This document shows, piece after piece, positions 38,491 to 48,184 of a stretch of 64,000 nucleotides of DNA (position 1 is its first letter; each line of letters opens with the position of its first letter). Location: NCBI GenBank assembly GCA_030429975.1, contig JAUIGB010000002.1, positions 1-64,000 on the forward strand, given 5' to 3'. The notes under the pieces are model-generated. The model had not been told where the DNA came from, did no database searches, and was given only the letters and a program-made list of their open reading frames with translations. Source of the DNA: a bacterium. GTDB lineage: Bacteria; Patescibacteriota; Saccharimonadia; Saccharimonadales; Saccharimonadaceae. Made by a program: the position numbers and the translations under genes.

Positions 38491-38862
38491 CTACCTAAAC
38501 TTATCGAAATTCCTAGCCTTAGGCTCGGTAAATTGATGTCTTCGTTCTACAGACTTATCTATTTGGTTATTATCTTTGATAGAGCTAGATTGCCTGTTGC
38601 TATTGCTTGGCGTATCTACGAATGTATCCGTACTAGGATCATAGGTTTTTCCTTTTTTATCATCAGCCGTCTTGGACATTCGCCTACCTCTCTGCCTACC
38701 CAAGAGCGATCTATCATATGATCCGACTACTCTGACCTCTCGATCGCGTAGCTCATAACGACTAGCCATCGACATGCTAGCACCGCCAGAACCCAGCCCA
38801 TTACTATGAGCCACGTCTCGACTGGAAAAATCTGGATCAATAAACTGGTTTAAATCTGCCAT
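38491..38862 (-). CDS. Hypothetical hydrophilic protein, 123 aa
   Basis: ORF between tRNAs; Ser/Arg/Asp-rich. Confidence 0.5.
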   Translation of the reverse strand: MADLNQFIDPDFSSRDVAHSNGLGSGGASMSMASRYELRDREVRVVGSYDRSLLGRQRGRRMSKTADDKKGKTYDPSTDTFVDTPSNSNRQSSSIKDNNQIDKSVERRHQFTEPKARNFDKFR

Positions 38863-38919
38863 AATAATTTATCCTAATGCTTATATTATTACATATTTCT
38901 GCTATACTAACTAGAGTTC

Positions 38920-38994
38920 GCGGGCGTCGTATAATGGCTAATATACCTGCCTTCCAAGCAAGTGATGCGAGTTCGATTCTCGCCGCCCGCACCA
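38920..38994 (+). tRNA. tRNA-Gly (TCC), CCA encoded
   Basis: GCGGGCG...CGCCCGC acceptor; anticodon loop CTTCCAA. Confidence 0.93.
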
Positions 38995-39033
38995 AGAAAA
39001 TAGACTCTACCTGTTAGGGTCTATTTTCTTGGT
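38991..39033 (+). terminator. 15-bp perfect hairpin beginning in the tRNA-Gly ACCA end
   Basis: ACCAAGAAAATAGAC...GTCTATTTTCTTGGT. Confidence 0.85.
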
Positions 39034-39205
39034 CTGATGCCGCGGGGTTGAACTTGCATCGCGTGCGAAAGCACGCCAGATGCGAGTGCGCTCATGAGGA
39101 GCGCGCGCAGAAACTACCTCTTAGTTTCGAGCACGATCCGAAATGGATTCTTCTCGCCGCCCGCACCAAGATGAATAGAGGTAGACGGTCGGGACCGTCT
39201 CTTTT
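39034..39205 (+). ncRNA. Candidate structured RNA after tRNA-Gly: hairpin chain, 21-bp direct copy of tRNA-Gly 3' end, then terminator
   Basis: GCATC-GCGTGC-GAAA-GCACGC-CA-GATGC; GCGCTC-ATGAG-GAGCGC; GAAACTA-CCTCT-TAGTTTC; TTCTCGCCGCCCGCACCAAGA at 39151-39171; AGACGGTC-GG-GACCGTCT-CTTTT. Confidence 0.45.
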
Positions 39206-39220
39206 GCTATCATGTAATGT

Positions 39221-39622
39221 ATGTCAGGAAACTACCCAAACACATTTTATAGAGTCGCAGTGAAAGCGCTTATAAAAAATAATGAGGGACAGATACTACT
39301 TGTTAAAGAAAACTCCGACAAATGGGACCTACCTGGTGGCGGGCTTGATCACGACGAAGAACCCGAGGACGGTATAAAAAGGGAGCTCTTGGAGGAGATT
39401 GGTGTATCAAGCGGTATTACTGTGGGCAAAATCGTAAAACAGAAATCATTTTGGATAGACGATAAGAAGGCGTGGTTAATGTGGATTGTATACGAAGTAA
39501 AACTCGCCAATCAAACTCACTTTAGTCCAGGAGAAGGCGTGACGGATATTAAATTTATCAATCCTCAATCGTTTCATGCGAGCAACGACGAGAGAGAACG
39601 TTACCTAACCGTTTTCATGTAA
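39221..39622 (+). CDS. NUDIX hydrolase
   Basis: GGGLDHDEEPEDGIKRELLEEIGV. Confidence 0.9.
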   Translation: MSGNYPNTFYRVAVKALIKNNEGQILLVKENSDKWDLPGGGLDHDEEPEDGIKRELLEEIGVSSGITVGKIVKQKSFWIDDKKAWLMWIVYEVKLANQTHFSPGEGVTDIKFINPQSFHASNDERERYLTVFM

Positions 39623-39657
39623 CCGTATCTTTGGTTGTGCATGCTATAATAACGCTT

Positions 39658-40029
39658 ATGCAATCAAAAATCATGAAGACGCTAGTTAGTGCAGAACACC
39701 TTTTTCTAGCGGTTTTGGTTGGAATATTTTTCGTTGCAGTCGGCGGCTTTGACTGGTACTGGCTCCTGGTATTGTTTTTGGTTTTTGACATATCAATGAT
39801 TGGATATTTGATAAATAATCAATTAGGCGCACTTACCTATAACATCGGACATAGCCTCATCGGACCCGGCTTAGTTGCCAGTTATTACGTGATGACCAGC
39901 AACGAAACGGCTCTATTTATCGCGCTACTTTGGCTGTTCCATATATTGGTAGATCGAGCTCTCGGTTTTGGACTCAAGCATACAAAAGGTTTTCACCATA
40001 CTCACCTTGGTAAAATTGGCAAAAAGTAA
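39658..40029 (+). CDS. DUF4260-like membrane protein (start trimmed)
   Basis: MQSKIMKTLVSAEHLFLAVL...; TATAAT ending 7 nt before ATG. Confidence 0.75.
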   Translation: MQSKIMKTLVSAEHLFLAVLVGIFFVAVGGFDWYWLLVLFLVFDISMIGYLINNQLGALTYNIGHSLIGPGLVASYYVMTSNETALFIALLWLFHILVDRALGFGLKHTKGFHHTHLGKIGKK

Positions 40030-40047
40030 GTATAATAGCTCCCATAC

Positions 40048-40124
40048 GCCCTGGTAGCTCAGCTGGATAGAGCAGAGGACTTCTAAGCCTAAGGTCGCAG
40101 GTTCGAATCCTGCCCGGGGTACCA
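40048..40124 (+). tRNA. tRNA-Arg (TCT), CCA encoded; anticodon stem imperfect
   Basis: Loop CTTCTAA; T-arm GCAGGTTCGAATCCTGC; ACCA end; A31/G39 and G27/A43 mismatches. Confidence 0.85.
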
Positions 40125-40306
40125 TGAAAAGAATCGAGCTTTTTGCTCGGTTTTTTTCATGCCCCGAGTAGATTCGATTCTGCGAATTTTTGCGTAATGA
40201 ATAGTCGAAGTGTTGTTGACAATAGACAGTAGTTAAATATAATAAGCATTAGAATAATCAAAGAAATCAACAAATACAAAAGGTAATACATCCCGGAAAT
40301 CAAATA

Positions 40307-42025
40307 ATGCTCGCTCTAAAAGTAGTCGTATTTTCTGCATTTGTCGCTGTTTTTTTGTCAGTCGCAACGGCTAACGCACAGGGAGATTCTCAAGAAGCTA
40401 CTGATGTTTCCGTCGGCAATGACACCACTTGTGCCATCAAAAATGCGCGCGCTTACTGCTGGGGTTCAAATGGGGACGGGCGATTAGGCATAGGAAGATG
40501 GGATATTTTTTCTAGCAAAAAGCCATATCCAGTAGCCACAAACACATCTAAAAAGTCAGCGGATGGCGGAAACTGCATAGAAAGAAGCTGGATAGGAACA
40601 TGTTCTAAATATGATAGAAATCCTTCCCCTTCTATTCCCGCCAGTGACATGGGCGAGATTGACGTTACCAAAATATCCGTGGGTTCAACGCACGTGTGCG
40701 CGGTGGCTGACGCGCAAGTATATTGCTGGGGTGATAACAGATACGGTCAGTTGGGTAACAAATCATACCGTGATTCATTAGTCCCCGTAGCCGTGCATGT
40801 GGATAGTGGTAGCCTACTATCACAGAAAGAAATGATAGACGTCACCGCGGGATTTGGCTTTACGTGCGCCCTCGCCAGCGACTACACGGTATCCTGTTGG
40901 GGCCGTAATGATCACGGTCAATTAGGTAACGGTACTTTGAAAAAATCTAACGTACCCGTATCCGTTTCATATGACAATAAGTCCGATAAGTTATGTACGA
41001 GCAAGAGCTTTTTCGGTAGGTGTACTGCAACTGTCAATTTAAAACCTAGCGCACTTGTTGGTAAAAAAGTGGTTAGCCTAGCAAGAATACACGGTGATAC
41101 TGCTACGATGTGCGTACTCACCGAAGAAGGACGCGCGGTCTGCTGGGGGGCTAATCATGCCGGTCAAGTAGGAAATGGAGCTGGAGTTCCTTATGGGTCT
41201 GATTCAGGTCGCGGTGAGGATCGTCATACGAAATCCCATAAATGCGAAGAAACTAGTAAGGCGGCGTTTAAGCAGGCAGGCGTTAACTTGTATAGTTATA
41301 GTAATAATGACTCTCTTCGACCTGCAAACGTAAGGGGTGATTACACATTCAAGGACCTTACGATAACATCTAAACAACACGGGGATAGCGTATACGTTGA
41401 CGTTCAGAAGGCGTTGGTGGACAGAGATAGTCCTGGTACCGTATGGATAGATGGAGCATTCTATACGTACGTTATGGCTACAGGTAAAGATGGTAAGACG
41501 TATCATTGGGGTGGTAATCATGTCGTCGATATACATTGGAAATGTGTCAGTAACGGCAAAGCTTACTACGGTGACTGGACAAAAACGGAACTAAGAGTAG
41601 CTTACTCTATAACCGGCGTTAATAGACCTACGGCAACAACTATAACCTCGACGCTATCGTCTGGAAACATAAAAGGATTGAGCTGTAAGGTAAACGGCGG
41701 TAATAACGCACACTGCGATGCTAGGGGTACTAGCAATCTTACTGACGGCAGAACTGGAAGCAACTACCAAAGAACATGCAAAACGGAAACTGGCGTATTT
41801 GGCATAAAGTATACAAAATGCGACCCAGCGCCAACCGGCTACCAAAAGGTGTATACCGGGGGTTGGCTGGGCGGACGCGCCATTTCAGCGATCGACACAA
41901 GCATGAATGGCACGACGTGTGTTGTCGCAAACGATAGAATCGGATGCTGGGGCGTCAATAATAGAGGGCAGTTGGGTGTCGACGATACTAACGACCGGGG
42001 CGTTCCGACCGCAGTGAGGTTATAA
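40307..42025 (+). CDS. Secreted RCC1-repeat protein, 572 aa
   Basis: Signal peptide ...VATANAQG; TTCAIKNARAYCWGSNGDGRLG and HVCAVADAQVYCWGDNRYGQLG repeats. Confidence 0.85.
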   Translation: MLALKVVVFSAFVAVFLSVATANAQGDSQEATDVSVGNDTTCAIKNARAYCWGSNGDGRLGIGRWDIFSSKKPYPVATNTSKKSADGGNCIERSWIGTCSKYDRNPSPSIPASDMGEIDVTKISVGSTHVCAVADAQVYCWGDNRYGQLGNKSYRDSLVPVAVHVDSGSLLSQKEMIDVTAGFGFTCALASDYTVSCWGRNDHGQLGNGTLKKSNVPVSVSYDNKSDKLCTSKSFFGRCTATVNLKPSALVGKKVVSLARIHGDTATMCVLTEEGRAVCWGANHAGQVGNGAGVPYGSDSGRGEDRHTKSHKCEETSKAAFKQAGVNLYSYSNNDSLRPANVRGDYTFKDLTITSKQHGDSVYVDVQKALVDRDSPGTVWIDGAFYTYVMATGKDGKTYHWGGNHVVDIHWKCVSNGKAYYGDWTKTELRVAYSITGVNRPTATTITSTLSSGNIKGLSCKVNGGNNAHCDARGTSNLTDGRTGSNYQRTCKTETGVFGIKYTKCDPAPTGYQKVYTGGWLGGRAISAIDTSMNGTTCVVANDRIGCWGVNNRGQLGVDDTNDRGVPTAVRL

Positions 42026-42029
42026 CATT

Positions 42030-42890
42030 ATGGGCAAGGCAAGCAGTTCTACCAAACAGGTATCCGAAAAATCACGGCATAGTTTTTCAAAAAAGTGGGC
42101 ATTGGTCACAGTAGGGTTCTTGATAATAGTATCCGTCGTCGTTTATGCCCTAACCTATTGGCACTTCGTTCATCAGAATGAAGTACAGGTCAACGATCAG
42201 ACCGGCGCTAATTCCTTGAATACAGGATCGGCACAAGGAGTTATTGATGGAGTAGTAACACTAGAATTGGGCGGCACAGCACTCGATATTACTAGCTATA
42301 GCGGAATGAACGGTCAAGACTCTAGCGGACAAATCGTGTATCACGTGGCGCCTCACAATGTAGAGGGTCGTACTTTTAAGAACATTCCTGCCAGCAGCGT
42401 AGGCGCAGGTTTTGTAGCAAGCGATGCGGAATCGGGCGTTAACTACACTCAATTGACTCAATACTTGACCGACAATAAGTTCAACCAGGTATCAGGATAC
42501 GATACGGCCTTCACTACAGAAGATGACGCCGTTGAATTTATAGAATATTCTGTATATACCAGTAATCAAGTTGTTTGCTCGGTCGAGCACGTTGATGCCA
42601 CTAATACTTCGATCAAAGACTTCTATACGAGTATAGCCTGCGCTGATATAAAAGATTATGTTACCGTAGCGAAAAACTTTGATGCAGTTTATAGATCATA
42701 TGAATCTAGCGACAATGAGGTCGGAAAAATAGCATTTGGTTCGGTATCTATAGATGAATCTGGCGACAAAGATGTGATATCCGTTTACCAATACGATTCA
42801 AAAATGAACAATCCAGATAAAACAGGTGCGAACATATACTCGCAGGTTGATTACCGACAGGACTCGGAAAATAGCTGGACCCTACTATAG
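42030..42890 (+). CDS. Hypothetical single-TM extracytoplasmic protein, probably cotranscribed with the RCC1 gene
   Basis: KKWALVTVGFLIIVSVVVYALTYW TM; 4-nt gap after the RCC1 ORF. Confidence 0.7.
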   Translation: MGKASSSTKQVSEKSRHSFSKKWALVTVGFLIIVSVVVYALTYWHFVHQNEVQVNDQTGANSLNTGSAQGVIDGVVTLELGGTALDITSYSGMNGQDSSGQIVYHVAPHNVEGRTFKNIPASSVGAGFVASDAESGVNYTQLTQYLTDNKFNQVSGYDTAFTTEDDAVEFIEYSVYTSNQVVCSVEHVDATNTSIKDFYTSIACADIKDYVTVAKNFDAVYRSYESSDNEVGKIAFGSVSIDESGDKDVISVYQYDSKMNNPDKTGANIYSQVDYRQDSENSWTLL

Positions 42891-42902
42891 ATTACTCTTG
42901 TT

Positions 42903-43349
42903 CTATGTCTCGCCAGGCTGATAATCCTCTATGCGATGCAAAAATCTAACACCATCCGGGTTCATGAATAGATTACCCAGCTTGCGCTCAGCCCTATTGC
43001 GCTGTTCAATGGTAATCTCGTCCTCTAATACATCCCACTCGACACCATAATCTACGGCCGCGCGTACGGCATGCTCGAAAGTTTCTTGCTCGACGCGTGC
43101 GCTTGTTTCACGCACTATATCTGTCAGGCCTAGGTTATCTAGCAGAGCCTCGGTGCCGCCATAATAAAGCACGATCCATGCATCATCGCTACCACTAGGA
43201 CCTCCCGCCCCGTACACGAACGCCTCCTGAACGGCGTCAATAAGCATCTCGGCCGTCTTGGGCTGGCCTTCGTACATCTCATTAATCCAACGGGCATACT
43301 GATCGTTCTGTTGAACGATGCCTGCCTGTTCTATATTGGGCCTCTCCAT
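42903..43349 (-). CDS. Hypothetical protein, 148 aa
   Basis: ORF adjacent to the membrane Clp-like gene. Confidence 0.65.
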   Translation of the reverse strand: MERPNIEQAGIVQQNDQYARWINEMYEGQPKTAEMLIDAVQEAFVYGAGGPSGSDDAWIVLYYGGTEALLDNLGLTDIVRETSARVEQETFEHAVRAAVDYGVEWDVLEDEITIEQRNRAERKLGNLFMNPDGVRFLHRIEDYQPGET

Positions 43350-43351
43350 AA

Positions 43352-45829
43352 CTAATCTGATGCTTCTTCGCCATCATTTAACGCTGTTTTGACCTGGTCC
43401 AATGTTATCTCTATTACGGTACCGGGGTTTACTTTGCCACCTAGCATTTGTTTTGCGATAGTATTTTCGACGGCTCGCTGAACAACCCTGCGCATAGGGC
43501 GCGCGCCTAGGCGCGGATCATAACCTTTGTCCACCAAAAATGACTTCGCGTCATCGGCAACATTAACACTGATTTTTTGAGACTGCATTGTTTTGTTAAC
43601 CCCAGCCAATATCAGATCTACTACCTGCAGTAGCTCCTCTTTGTTCAACGGGCGAAAGACCACTATTTCATCAAATCGATTCAGAAACTCTGGCTTGAAC
43701 TGGTTACTACTAATTAGTTCATCTATGAACTGCTTTTCAAAATCTTTTAATTTATAGCCTCGCTGTATATATTCGCGGATTCTATCGGCACCGGCATTGC
43801 TAGTACATATAACTATGGCGTCACGAAAACTAATCTCGCGATTATTAACATCTCGCATCACGCCTTCGTCTAATAACTGCAAAAGCGTTGTTAGCACTTG
43901 CGGGTGCGCCTTTTCAATCTCATCCAAAAGCAATACGCTAAACGGCTGCTTCATCGCCTGAGCCGTTAGACTGTTTGGATCCTTCGCGCCGTCCGCGATC
44001 AGCCGAGAAACATCTTCTGGCATAACATACTGATTCATATCCAGACGAATCATTCTATCCTCGCCACCAAAATAGACTTCACCAAGCGCCTTGGATAATT
44101 CCGTCTTGCCTACGCCCGTCGGTCCTAGAAAAAGAAAAGTTCCAATAGGTCGATTCTCGTTTCGCACACCCGAACGCGCACGTCGCAGGGCGTCACTCAC
44201 GACTTGTACGGCGCGAGTCTGATTTATCATTCTTTCATGAATCTTATCTTCCATATTCATCAACGTGTCTCGCTCTTCCTCACCGCTAGCCACGCCAACT
44301 TTGACGCCAATAGTTTTCTCAATCGCCTGTTGGACGGAGTTACCAGTGACCAATCCTCCATTGTCGTGACTTGCCGAGCTCTCCAGAAGTTTGAAGGCTC
44401 GACCGGGCATCTCTAGCTCGTGTATATATCTCTCGCTTAGTCTGTAAGCCTCCGCCAGGGCATGATACATATAAGTTACCTTGTGCTGATACTCCGTGAA
44501 TAACAGCATGTCTTGCATGATCGTCATTGTCTGTTCCCTGTCAGCCGGAGCTACATTAACTCTATTAAGTGCGTTCACTAATGATGAATTTTGCTGGCTA
44601 ATCTGCAGATAACGCTGCTCATCCATAGTTAGGATAATGCGAAGTCCGCCACCTTCTATAATGGGTAGTAATATGTTCGACAGGTCCACAGAGCCCACGC
44701 CTTCTTCAAAGAAAACCTGAGCATTGTCTAGGCAGATTATAATATTCCGTGCACTATATGCCTCGGATAAAACCCGATTCATCAAACCTTCCAGCTCCCC
44801 CCTTCCAGGCGCAGAAGATATCAAGGCCGATGAATCCAGCATATATACCTGACGAAACTTCAGATTCGATGGTACCTTCTGCTCGGCATCCATCAACCTC
44901 TCGGCAAATGCGCGAACAATTGTCGTTTTACCGATGCCCGTGGGACCAACTAGCGCCACATTTTGACGACCACCGCTCCCAAATGTATCGATCAGCATGT
45001 CCAATTCTTCGCTATGCGCTTCAAGCTCTACATGTGCATTTCCCCCGGTATTTTCGGATAGGTTCTGACCGAATTTTTTCAGTGTCGGTATATAACCGAA
45101 TGCAAAGTCCCGAGCGATACCACCGGTTCGTCGCGGACGTTTTATTTTTTCAATTAAGTGCCTCGTGTGTTCGTACCACTTTATTCCCAGTATAAGGTCT
45201 TGGTTTTCTAGCTTCATATGAGCCAATAGCGAATCACGATCCTCTGCACAATCGACAATAGCCACCAACAGAACAGCTCCGGATATAAACTCACTACCGG
45301 ATTTTTCTCGGACGGCTAATGCACTTTGCCATATCTTTTCCAAATCAGCGGGTTTGTCGGTTGTTATATTATCCAAGAAACCTGACGTGATGCCGAACCT
45401 GTTCGCGAAAAAGACACCACCTCTGGACGCCGATACTGCCCGCACTAAATCCTTTGGCGTAGGATTTTTTCCTATTTTGCCTAAAATATTACCCGCCAAC
45501 ACCTCATCAACAGAAACTCCATTTGATTTAGGCTGTTTTAGCTCACCCCTGTGCCATTCTAGGATCATAATTGGCGCCGCGCACAATGACGCCACCAACC
45601 ATCCGGCGTATATATCAGCCATCACAACCATAGCTAGCCCACCAAATAGCAGCCCAATAGTAAGTACCGTTAGTAGCAGTATTATGGGCTTCGAGATGGC
45701 CACACCAAGTCGAGCCTTCGCCGCCCTTACGCTCAGTGGATTAAATTTAGCTACATTGTCCATGATAAATTCCACCCAATCAGCATCAACCAAACCCCGA
45801 TTAACGGCAGAGCCGGTAGAGCCAGCCAT
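43352..45829 (-). CDS. Membrane-anchored Clp/Hsp100 AAA+ ATPase (two AAA modules)
   Basis: N-term TM pair; GPTGIGKTT and GPTGVGKTELSKALGE Walker A; PEFLNRFDEIVVF; RPMRRVVQ. Confidence 0.88.
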   Translation of the reverse strand: MAGSTGSAVNRGLVDADWVEFIMDNVAKFNPLSVRAAKARLGVAISKPIILLLTVLTIGLLFGGLAMVVMADIYAGWLVASLCAAPIMILEWHRGELKQPKSNGVSVDEVLAGNILGKIGKNPTPKDLVRAVSASRGGVFFANRFGITSGFLDNITTDKPADLEKIWQSALAVREKSGSEFISGAVLLVAIVDCAEDRDSLLAHMKLENQDLILGIKWYEHTRHLIEKIKRPRRTGGIARDFAFGYIPTLKKFGQNLSENTGGNAHVELEAHSEELDMLIDTFGSGGRQNVALVGPTGIGKTTIVRAFAERLMDAEQKVPSNLKFRQVYMLDSSALISSAPGRGELEGLMNRVLSEAYSARNIIICLDNAQVFFEEGVGSVDLSNILLPIIEGGGLRIILTMDEQRYLQISQQNSSLVNALNRVNVAPADREQTMTIMQDMLLFTEYQHKVTYMYHALAEAYRLSERYIHELEMPGRAFKLLESSASHDNGGLVTGNSVQQAIEKTIGVKVGVASGEEERDTLMNMEDKIHERMINQTRAVQVVSDALRRARSGVRNENRPIGTFLFLGPTGVGKTELSKALGEVYFGGEDRMIRLDMNQYVMPEDVSRLIADGAKDPNSLTAQAMKQPFSVLLLDEIEKAHPQVLTTLLQLLDEGVMRDVNNREISFRDAIVICTSNAGADRIREYIQRGYKLKDFEKQFIDELISSNQFKPEFLNRFDEIVVFRPLNKEELLQVVDLILAGVNKTMQSQKISVNVADDAKSFLVDKGYDPRLGARPMRRVVQRAVENTIAKQMLGGKVNPGTVIEITLDQVKTALNDGEEASD

Positions 45830-46143
45830 AGGATTATATTCAAAAGTGTGTACATAACGGAAATAATCAGAACAACGAAGCCTACTATCATAATCATCAG
45901 CCGAATGACGGCACCTATAACCCTTGAAAATAGCTTGTCGGCAAAGGCACGCAGTTGCACCTCCAATGCGCCATCTACTTTACCGGCCGATATCTGACGA
46001 TAAGGCGAAAATAATGTTTTTAGTAGCAAACTAAACGAAAAATAATCGATGAGACTCTCTAAACGAACAGAGGCGAATTTGACTCGCTCTCGTAATCCGT
46101 CACCGTACCACCATTGGAATAGACTGACCACCAGCATAACCAT
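45751..46143 (-). CDS. Membrane protein, 130 aa
   Basis: Two or more TM segments; overlaps the start of the Clp-like gene. Confidence 0.65.
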   Translation of the reverse strand: MVMLVVSLFQWWYGDGLRERVKFASVRLESLIDYFSFSLLLKTLFSPYRQISAGKVDGALEVQLRAFADKLFSRVIGAVIRLMIMIVGFVVLIISVMYTLLNIILWLALPALPLIGVWLMLIGWNLSWTM

Positions 46144-46181
46144 ATTGTACCACCGAAACGTAAGGTATAATAGAGGTTACC

Positions 46182-47465
46182 ATGGCAAAAATTCATAGCG
46201 TTCTAGTAGGCAAAGCCGTAAGGCACGTCGCAAGACTTCGTGGCGGTAGCGGATCCGCTCTGCCTGGTTTAGTCGTAGAAAAGATCGACAAAAAATTCGT
46301 CGAGAATTCGCTAAAAAAACTACCCCGTGGCGTCGTAATAATTAGTGGAACTAATGGCAAAACCACGACTACCAAAATAGTCGTAGAACTGCTCGAGAGC
46401 CAGGGCTTGAAGGTCTTTACCAACAAGACCGGTAGCAATTTCTCTAGGGGCATAGCAGCGGCCCTACTAGCGGACATGAATGCCCGTGGAAACTTAAAAG
46501 CCGATATCGCAGTACTGGAAATGGATGAAGCCCACGGAGTTCGATTCGCTGAACAAATTCAACCCAGATATAGCTTGTTATTGAACGTAATGAGAGATCA
46601 GTTAGATAGGTTTGGAGAAATCGATCATACTGCTAGACTACTCCAGCGCATAGCGGAATCGACGACCTATGGCGTGATAGTTAACAGAGACGATCCTCGC
46701 TTATCAAACGAGAATTTCTTAAAAGATATAGACGCGGATATCTACAGCTACGGAGTTTCGTCCGAGCTCATCAATCAATTCCCCTCCGACGACGATATGA
46801 GGACTTTGTCGATGGAAAAAAGAGAGAAATTATTCGAACGAGACGACACATGCCTAAAAACAATCAGTGGTAAAACCGCAACAATTTCCTATGGAGGTAA
46901 GACCGAAAAGGTGAGCTTGAAACTAGGCGGTATCTATAATGTATTAAACGCCGTTGGAGCGATAGCATTGTGTAGGCAGATACTTGGCAAGAACATGGAT
47001 GAAAAAAAGATGCTGAAAACCTTGTCAAAAATCACACCAGCATTTGGTCGAGGCGAAGACATCATGGTCAATGGAAAAACCTGTCAGATAATTTTAGTCA
47101 AGAATCCTAGCGGGTTTCGCTTAGGGCTGAAGTCATTCAAACCTGACGGAGTATCAACGATGATTGCAATCAATGACAACTATGCGGACGGCCGCGACAT
47201 GAGCTGGTTGTGGGACGTAGACTTCGACAGCCTAAAGGAGAATGGCGTCTGCGAGATCAGTGGATCTAGGGCATACGATATGGCGCTACGGTTGCAATAC
47301 GACGAGGTAAACTTTACTCACGTTGATACAAATTTATCTAGGTCATTAAAAAGCTTCTTGAGCGCCGAGCCAGACAAGCCAAAGAGGATATATTGCACCT
47401 ACACTGCCATGCTGGAAGTTCGCAAACAATTAGGCAAAATAGCCGAAGTAAAGGAGTTAGGATGA
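46182..47465 (+). CDS. murT: Lipid II isoglutaminyl synthase, MurT subunit
   Basis: GTNGKTTTTKIV; EMDEAHG; MurT C-terminal region; followed by gatD. Confidence 0.9.
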   Translation: MAKIHSVLVGKAVRHVARLRGGSGSALPGLVVEKIDKKFVENSLKKLPRGVVIISGTNGKTTTTKIVVELLESQGLKVFTNKTGSNFSRGIAAALLADMNARGNLKADIAVLEMDEAHGVRFAEQIQPRYSLLLNVMRDQLDRFGEIDHTARLLQRIAESTTYGVIVNRDDPRLSNENFLKDIDADIYSYGVSSELINQFPSDDDMRTLSMEKREKLFERDDTCLKTISGKTATISYGGKTEKVSLKLGGIYNVLNAVGAIALCRQILGKNMDEKKMLKTLSKITPAFGRGEDIMVNGKTCQIILVKNPSGFRLGLKSFKPDGVSTMIAINDNYADGRDMSWLWDVDFDSLKENGVCEISGSRAYDMALRLQYDEVNFTHVDTNLSRSLKSFLSAEPDKPKRIYCTYTAMLEVRKQLGKIAEVKELG

Positions 47466-48184
47466 GCAAAAAAACACTCACGATTCTCCATCTATATCCT
47501 AAAGATATGAATATTTATGGCGACTACGGCAACGTTCTAGTGCTAAAACGCAGAGCTGAATGGCACGGTTATGAAGTTAAGGTCATCGACTATAACCCAG
47601 GCGATGATTTTCCTGAAAAATTCGATATATTAGTTGGCGGTGGCGGTCAGGATAGCGGTCAAGATAGAGTACAATCTGATCTGCAAAAAATAGGACCAAA
47701 GCTGAAAACAATGGCCAACAAGGGCGCGCCCATGCTAGTAGTGTGCGGGCTTTACCAGCTATTCGGTAAGTTCTTTCAAACTCAAACCGGACATGTCATA
47801 AAGGGAGTTGGAATTTTAGATATTGAGACTTTCGCGGAATCAGAAAGGTTGATCGGAAATATAGTCACGAAAAGTCATGAGTTCGGTGAAATTATTGGTT
47901 ATGAGAATCATAGCGGAAAAACCTACATAGGTAACATAACCAACCTCGGAAAGGTCATTAAAGGAGCGGGTAATAACGGCAAGATCGACAAGACAGAGGG
48001 TGCCAGATATAAAAATGTGATAGGAACCTATATGCATGGATCGCTTTTGCCTAAAAACCCAAAAATTGCCGATTGGATGATATCCAAAGCGGCGACGAAC
48101 AAATATGGAACGTTCGATAAAGCGAAGATAGATGACGGTATCGCAAAATTAGCTCGAGAACACGCGTCAAAGCGCCCACGCTAA
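47462..48184 (+). CDS. gatD: Lipid II isoglutaminyl synthase, GatD subunit (start trimmed)
   Basis: LHLYPKDMNIYGDYGNVLVLKRR; VVCGLYQLFG; YMHGSLLPKNP. Confidence 0.9.
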   Translation: MSKKTLTILHLYPKDMNIYGDYGNVLVLKRRAEWHGYEVKVIDYNPGDDFPEKFDILVGGGGQDSGQDRVQSDLQKIGPKLKTMANKGAPMLVVCGLYQLFGKFFQTQTGHVIKGVGILDIETFAESERLIGNIVTKSHEFGEIIGYENHSGKTYIGNITNLGKVIKGAGNNGKIDKTEGARYKNVIGTYMHGSLLPKNPKIADWMISKAATNKYGTFDKAKIDDGIAKLAREHASKRPR

